Source of the DNA: an uncultured Succinatimonas sp.
Lineage (GTDB): Bacteria > Pseudomonadota > Gammaproteobacteria > Enterobacterales > Succinivibrionaceae
Reading direction: 5' to 3'
Assembly (NCBI GenBank): GCA_905201175.1
Contig: CAJKNC010000059.1
Location: forward strand, 1 to 10,690
DNA: 10,690 nucleotides
The notes beneath the pieces were generated by a model, which ran no database searches, was not told the DNA's origin, and worked only from the letters and a program-made list of their open reading frames with translations. Within the stretch, counting starts at the first letter, position 1. Every line of letters starts with the position of its first letter. Of this stretch, positions 7,215 through 10,690 are shown in pieces. The position numbers were made by a program, and so were the translations under genes.

Positions 7215-7301
7215 TATTTTTAAGCTTATCTAAGGATGTGTTTTATCTAAAAAAGATCAGCTGCTAAAACTTCGGTCTTTAAGGCGGGGATACAGCTGTG
7301 A
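7214..7301. other. Short gene-free stretch before the tnpB relic
   Basis: No open frame of note. Bases 7270-7291 (CTTCGG-T-CTTTAAGG-CGGGGAT) resemble the 3'-end hairpin of the tnpB relic at 7954-7978 (CCTCGG-C-CTTTAGGA-CGGGAAGGAT). This may be a leftover of another IS605-type end; the match is short and imperfect. Confidence 0.3.
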
Positions 7302-7988
7302 GAAGAAGCTAAAGCTATATGTGTTATACCTACTCTAAATCAGTATTCATTCAATTACGCCCAAAAAAGTTTTTTTAAGGCAAAGACGGATAAGAAAAGT
7401 CTCAGTGATGACGGTTTTTGCTATATGCAGAGCTTTAAGGTTAAAGAAGATAATGGCAGGATGTTTCTTTCTAAAATAGGATATGTAAGATATCTAAGCT
7501 CAAGAAAGCTGAAAGGAATAACCAAGCACGTTAACGTAAGAAAAATAAGCAGATGGCAGTCATGCTTCCATTTAATGTGAATTTATCTTAAGTAATTAAA
7601 TTATGTTACCAAATATTAATACCGCAGCTGGCATTGATATGGAAGACATAAGATTTTTAACTTTAAGTGACGGCAGCCTCAGCAATACTCTTGAGGAAAG
7701 ATTAAAACCTCTAGAGAACAAAATTGCCTTACAGCAAAGGAGAATTAAACATAAGAATACTGGGACAAGCAATATAAAAAGCATTAAAAAATTCTCGCTG
7801 CTGCATAAGAGAAAAACCGGCATTGGCAATAATTTTTTACATAAAATATCAACGCTGCATAAAATGTCTGAAAAAGGACAGGGCCTGGTCTGTTAAGCGA
7901 ACCTCGCTATGAACCCGCTGCAGCTGACAGCGGTGTTGTTTAGCAGCAGGGATCCTCGGCCTTTAGGACGGGAAGGATGTCAATTAAC
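7302..7988 (+). pseudogene. tnpB: Decayed IS200/IS605-type tnpB (RNA-guided nuclease relic)
   Basis: TnpB proteins are about 370-420-residue RuvC-like, RNA-guided nucleases of IS200/IS605 elements. Three pieces remain in different frames. Frame 7302-7577 resembles the N-terminal barrel: AQKSFFKAK, then MFLSKIGYVRYLSSRKLKG, then VNVRKISRWQS, like the family's LPKIGxVK...GxIKxxTV...GKWxxS; it ends at TGA 7578. Frame 7603-7896 carries the RuvC-I start AAGIDMEDIRFLTLSDGSLSN with the catalytic Asp (12th residue from the ATG), a basic helical stretch and NNFLHKISTLHK, like DFLHKLST. Frame 7896-7988 reads SEPRYEPAAADSGVV, stop, QQGSSAFRTGRMSIN, like the tail of some TnpB proteins. RuvC-II, the zinc finger and RuvC-III are absent, so a large internal deletion and frameshifts have killed it. 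No tnpA is present. Confidence 0.75.
7911..7985 (+). ncRNA. Relic of the IS605-type right end / TnpB guide RNA scaffold
   Basis: In IS605-type elements the guide RNA (omega RNA or reRNA) overlaps the 3' end of tnpB and ends at the element's right border. Here CCGCTG (7915-7920) pairs with CAGCGG (7928-7933). CCCGCTGC (7914-7921) can instead pair with GCAGC-A-GGG (7943-7951). A last hairpin, ATCCT (7952-7956) with AGGAT (7974-7978) and an inner stem capped by TTTA, is followed by GTCAA. The TTTAGG core and GGATGTCAA end are, from memory, typical of such right ends. Pairing is imperfect (mismatch 7959/7968, bulge 7971-7973). Whether any RNA is made is unknown. Confidence 0.5.
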
Positions 7989-8019
7989 CTTGCAGGTGAT
8001 TTACTATTCGTAGAAGTGC

Positions 8020-8047
8020 AAAAAAAGCCTGAATAAGATTCAGGCTT
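8020..8047 (-). terminator. Strong intrinsic terminator of the leftward operon
   Basis: AAGCCTGAAT (8025-8034) and ATTCAGGCTT (8038-8047) form a perfect 10-bp stem with a 3-base loop. Seven A residues at 8020-8026 give a U tract when read leftwards. It lies 30 bases beyond the alcohol dehydrogenase stop codon and ends that operon. Confidence 0.9.
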
Positions 8048-8077
8048 AAATTTAAGTTATTATGAAGAGAAATTTAT

Positions 8078-9265
8078 TTAGGCTTTATAATCTGCAGCGG
8101 TTTCAAAAATCTTCTTAATTTCATCCATATGCAAGACTACAAAATGGCCTTCGGTATGATCTTTGTCGCCTAAGTTTTTGAGCAATACCGGAATATCCTC
8201 GCGCTTAGCTCCTAGCTGCTCAAAGTTCAGCGGGAGACCAGCCTCGCCCCAGAGAGCTCTTAATGCTTTAATACCGGCTAAAGCGGTATTTTCAGGATTT
8301 TCATAATCCATCTGGCAGCCGAAGACATTTACGGCAAAGCGGGCAAAGCGCATAACGTCATGTTTATAAACGTTTTCCATCCATGCCGGAGTTATCACCG
8401 CTAAGCCTGCGCCATGAGCACAGTTATATAAAGCTGAAAGCTCATGTTCAATACGGTGGCTGCCCCAATCCTGCTCGCGGTCAACGCCGCAGGTATTGTT
8501 ATGAGCTAAGGTACCGGCCCACATTATATTAGCGCGCGCTTCATAATCTTTAGGATTTTTCATAACGCGCGGAAGCATGACCTTAACGGTACGCAATACA
8601 GCCTCGCATAATTCATCTGTCAATAAGACGTCGCGGGTATTAGTGAAATAACGCTCCATAACGTGGCACATAATATCGCAAGCGCCGCAGGCAGTCTGGA
8701 AAGGAGGCAGAGTCTCAGTAAGCTCAGGATTCATGATGGCAAACTTAGGAACATTGTTTTGGCTAGAGAGACCTTTTTTCTTTAAAACGCCGTCCATATA
8801 ATGGGAAATTACGCAGCTGTTGGAACCCTCGGAGCCGGCAGCGGCTATAGTTAGAACAGAGCCTACCGGCAGAGAATTCTGCGGAGCTGCTTTACCAATA
8901 AAGAAATCCCAGAAATCCCCGTCATAATTAACGCCGTGAGAAATAGCTTTAGCACTGTCAATAACGCTGCCGCCGCCTACGGCTAAGATCATATCTACTT
9001 TCTCTTTGCGGCAAAGCTCAATACCCTTATAAACTAAATCAGACATCGGGTTAGGCTGTACTCCGCCTAGAGTGATTGCCTCTAAGCCGGCATTCTTGAT
9101 TGAAGCCAGGACGCGGTCAATTAAGCCTGACTTTACCGCACTGCCGCCGCCGAAGTGTACTAAAATCTTGGTGCCGCCGTATTTTTTACAAATTTCACCG
9201 GCATTATTTTCCTGACCTTTACCAAAATAGAAATCAGTGGGACGATAAAAATTAAAGTTCAACAT
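8078..9265 (-). CDS. Iron-containing alcohol dehydrogenase (YqhD/BdhA type)
   Basis: A 395-residue group III (iron) alcohol dehydrogenase of the YqhD/butanol dehydrogenase branch, a cytoplasmic NAD(P)H-dependent reductase of aldehydes and ketones. Nucleotide-binding motifs are FGGGSAVKSG (38-47) and the diagnostic GGGSVIDSAKAI (97-108). Metal ligands align with E. coli YqhD Asp194, His198, His267 and His281 as Asp197 (ACDIMCHV), His201, His270 (WGSHRIEHE) and His284 (NCAHGAGLAV). Length is normal, so it looks functional. TAAGGAT, 5 bases before the ATG, overlaps the HIT gene's TAA, so translation of the two is probably coupled. It is the last gene of the operon. A likely role is to reduce an aldehyde made from the substrate that the TRAP system imports, regenerating NAD(P)+; the physiological substrate is unknown. 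Confidence 0.93.
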   Translation of the reverse strand: MLNFNFYRPTDFYFGKGQENNAGEICKKYGGTKILVHFGGGSAVKSGLIDRVLASIKNAGLEAITLGGVQPNPMSDLVYKGIELCRKEKVDMILAVGGGSVIDSAKAISHGVNYDGDFWDFFIGKAAPQNSLPVGSVLTIAAAGSEGSNSCVISHYMDGVLKKKGLSSQNNVPKFAIMNPELTETLPPFQTACGACDIMCHVMERYFTNTRDVLLTDELCEAVLRTVKVMLPRVMKNPKDYEARANIMWAGTLAHNNTCGVDREQDWGSHRIEHELSALYNCAHGAGLAVITPAWMENVYKHDVMRFARFAVNVFGCQMDYENPENTALAGIKALRALWGEAGLPLNFEQLGAKREDIPVLLKNLGDKDHTEGHFVVLHMDEIKKIFETAADYKA

Positions 9266-9274
9266 TTTTTATCC

Positions 9275-9703
9275 TTATTTACCTAAAGCCTGCTTAAACT
9301 TGGCAATTAATTCTTCGTATTCATTATCGCTCAATAATTTTTTCTCACAAGTATCTAAGAAAGGCCCGCCCCAGTGCAGTCCATCCTTATACTTAGGCAC
9401 GATGTGTACGTGCAGATGAGGAACTAAGTCTCCGTATATAGCATAGTTAATCTTGTCTGGATGGAATAACTCCATAATTGCCTTAGCTACGCAAGCAAGT
9501 TCGCCGAAGAATTTTTGATTTTCCTCAGGAGTAAGCTCTGAGGGATCGGTTTTGTGCTCGTTATATTTTAAAACTACGCGGCCTAAGTGCTTTTGATCGC
9601 GATTGAGATATAAAGTGGAGGTTTCAAATCTGCAAATCTCGATCATTAAGCTTTTACGTTTTTCACCGTCTTCGCAGTAAAAGCAGTTATTATCTTTCAA
9701 CAT
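9275..9703 (-). CDS. HIT-family nucleotide-binding protein
   Basis: A 142-residue protein of the histidine triad superfamily, which hydrolyses or transfers nucleotidyl groups (adenosine phosphoramidates, dinucleoside polyphosphates). The triad is plain: HLHVHIVPK with His96, His98 and His100. The N terminus has CFYC (Cys7 and Cys10), which may bind zinc as in some HIT proteins, though further ligands are not obvious. The tail after the triad (KYKDGLHWGGPFLD) has the Trp-Gly-Gly-Pro-Phe element seen in a bacterial HIT subgroup. AAGGAG (9710-9715 on the complement) lies 6 bases before the ATG. It follows the TRAP permease by 15 bases and precedes the dehydrogenase by 9 bases, so all three are one transcript. 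Its link to transport or alcohol metabolism is not explained by known HIT chemistry. Confidence 0.92.
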   Translation of the reverse strand: MLKDNNCFYCEDGEKRKSLMIEICRFETSTLYLNRDQKHLGRVVLKYNEHKTDPSELTPEENQKFFGELACVAKAIMELFHPDKINYAIYGDLVPHLHVHIVPKYKDGLHWGGPFLDTCEKKLLSDNEYEELIAKFKQALGK

Positions 9704-9718
9704 TATAGTCTCCTTAGT

Positions 9719-10690
9719 TTAGTTAATCATGCCGGCAAAGCGTGGAATAGCTAATGACAATTCTGGTACATAGGTTACGATCATCAATCCGCCTATGGTT
9801 GCGATAAAGAATGGAATCAGCATCTTAGTTACTCTTTCAATTGATACTCCGGTAATAGAGCAGCCGACGAAGAGCGCTGCACCTACAGGAGGGGTAGTGA
9901 TTCCTACGCAGAGATTAAAGAGGATCATGATACCGAAATGTACCGGATCCATACCTAATTGAGTGACAATTGGCAGGAATATAGGCGTGAAGATCAGTAC
10001 AGCCGGAGTTAAATCCATGAACATGCCGACGATAAGCAATATTATGTTCATGAGCAGCAGGATCATGAATGGGCTGTCAGTTAAGCCTAGCATTGAGGTT
10101 GCGATGAGCTTAGGAATTTGAGTATAAGCTAGAACATAGGACATTACAGAAGAGCAGCCGATGAGGAAGAGCACCATGCAGCTGATATTCATAGTGTCGC
10201 GAGCAACTTCTAATAAAATCTTAGTGTTGATCTGCTTGTAGATTAAAGACAGTATCAGAGCATATACTACAGCCGAGCAGGCAGCTTCTGTTGCAGTGTA
10301 GATGCCGGTGATGATGCCGCCGATAACTACTACGATCATTAAAAGTGAAGGCAGAGCGCGCCAGATAACAACTAATACCTGAGATAGAGTATATTTATGC
10401 TCTTGATTTTTGCCGGCCCAGGTCGGATGCAGCTTTAAATAAATTGCTACAACTAAAGTTGAGCATAAGCCCATTAAGATGCCTGGCAGATATCCAGCTA
10501 AGAACAGAGCTCCGATTGAGGTACCGCCTGAAACTACAGAATAGACAATCATGCCGTTGCTTGGAGGAATGATTTGTCCTGTAGGTCCTGAAGCGATATT
10601 GGCTGCAGCAAATAGTTCCTTGTTCATGCCGGTTTTTTCAGCTTCAGGCAATAAAGTCTTGCCTACGGCAGCAACTGCGGCAACAGCCGA
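9719..10690 (-). CDS. dctM: TRAP transporter large permease, DctM family (N terminus cut by window)
   Basis: The frame stays open to the right edge, so 323 residues are visible of a family that averages about 425; roughly 100 N-terminal residues lie outside. DctM is the large inner-membrane subunit of a TRAP system, which imports an organic acid or sugar acid using a sodium or proton gradient and a periplasmic binding protein. Family signatures are SAVAAVGKTLLPEAEKTGM, the ASGPTGQIIPPSNGMIVYSVV stretch, SIGALFLAGYLPGILMG, FMDLTPAVLIFTPIFLPI and GITTPPVGAALFVGCSITGVSIE. Many hydrophobic segments span the rest. A TTG at 10649-10651 is internal: the family motif continues upstream of it. The small permease and binding protein should lie just beyond the window. 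The substrate cannot be inferred from the permease. Confidence 0.93.
   Translation of the reverse strand, partial: SAVAAVAAVGKTLLPEAEKTGMNKELFAAANIASGPTGQIIPPSNGMIVYSVVSGGTSIGALFLAGYLPGILMGLCSTLVVAIYLKLHPTWAGKNQEHKYTLSQVLVVIWRALPSLLMIVVVIGGIITGIYTATEAACSAVVYALILSLIYKQINTKILLEVARDTMNISCMVLFLIGCSSVMSYVLAYTQIPKLIATSMLGLTDSPFMILLLMNIILLIVGMFMDLTPAVLIFTPIFLPIVTQLGMDPVHFGIMILFNLCVGITTPPVGAALFVGCSITGVSIERVTKMLIPFFIATIGGLMIVTYVPELSLAIPRFAGMIN

Noticed and set aside
7596..7829. Leftward open frame of 77 codons opposite the tnpB relic
   Set aside because: It has no recognisable domain; its complement matches the TnpB RuvC-I region, which explains the open frame.
7132..8047. Shared 10-mer ATTCAGGCTT in the glnK terminator loop and in the leftward operon terminator, as possible element ends
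   Set aside because: About one such match is expected by chance in 1 kb, and each copy is explained by its own hairpin context.
10649..10651. TTG as the start of the DctM gene
   Set aside because: Family-conserved residues (SAVAAVGKTLL) continue upstream in frame to the window edge.
1..10690. CRISPR array, tRNA or rRNA genes
   Set aside because: I saw no regularly spaced repeats, no tRNA cloverleaf with a T-loop GTTCRA box, and no rRNA-like sequence.

Overview
The window looks like chromosomal sequence from an AT-rich Gammaproteobacterium. The P-II protein is almost colinear with enteric GlnB, the ammonium channel carries an enteric-type cleavable leader, and the genes use strong AGGAG ribosome binding sites. 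A gut anaerobe of the Succinivibrionaceae type would fit, but that is a guess from style and gene content, not from a marker gene. Both window edges cut genes: the tail of an unidentified gene at 1-66, and a TRAP transporter large subunit that runs off the right edge.

Region 1 (1-3817, + strand) is a sugar operon. After the tail of the upstream gene comes a 725-residue protein that joins a complete xylulokinase-type FGGY kinase to a C-terminal DUF4867-like, cupin-like domain. Next is a 505-residue enzyme of the L-fucose/L-arabinose isomerase superfamily. The pair suggests an isomerase-then-kinase route: aldose to ketose to ketose phosphate. The exact sugar cannot be read from the sequence. 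A weak terminator and a perfect 12-bp inverted repeat follow. A LacI-family regulator (4156-5187), with its own terminator, is the likely controller of this sugar system.

Region 2 (5225-7213, + strand) is nitrogen sensing and uptake: the ammonium channel amtB followed 19 bases later by a P-II protein gene. This is the reverse of the enteric glnK-amtB order. A cluster of overlapping inverted repeats lies upstream of amtB, and two intrinsic terminators follow the P-II gene.

Region 3 (7214-8019) has no intact gene. It holds a decayed IS200/IS605-type tnpB. Recognisable pieces of its N-terminal barrel, its RuvC-I segment and its 3' end remain, while the middle-to-late catalytic parts are missing. 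The structured 3' end, typical of TnpB guide RNAs (omega RNA/reRNA), is still recognisable.

Region 4 (8020-10690, - strand) is an operon reading leftwards: a TRAP transporter large permease (dctM type, truncated by the window), a HIT-family protein, and a YqhD/BdhA-type iron alcohol dehydrogenase, ending at a strong terminator. It probably couples uptake of an organic acid or sugar acid to downstream metabolism, but the substrate is unknown.

The strongest candidate for something undescribed is the kinase-DUF4867 fusion next to the isomerase. The tnpB relic with a surviving guide-RNA-like 3' end is second.
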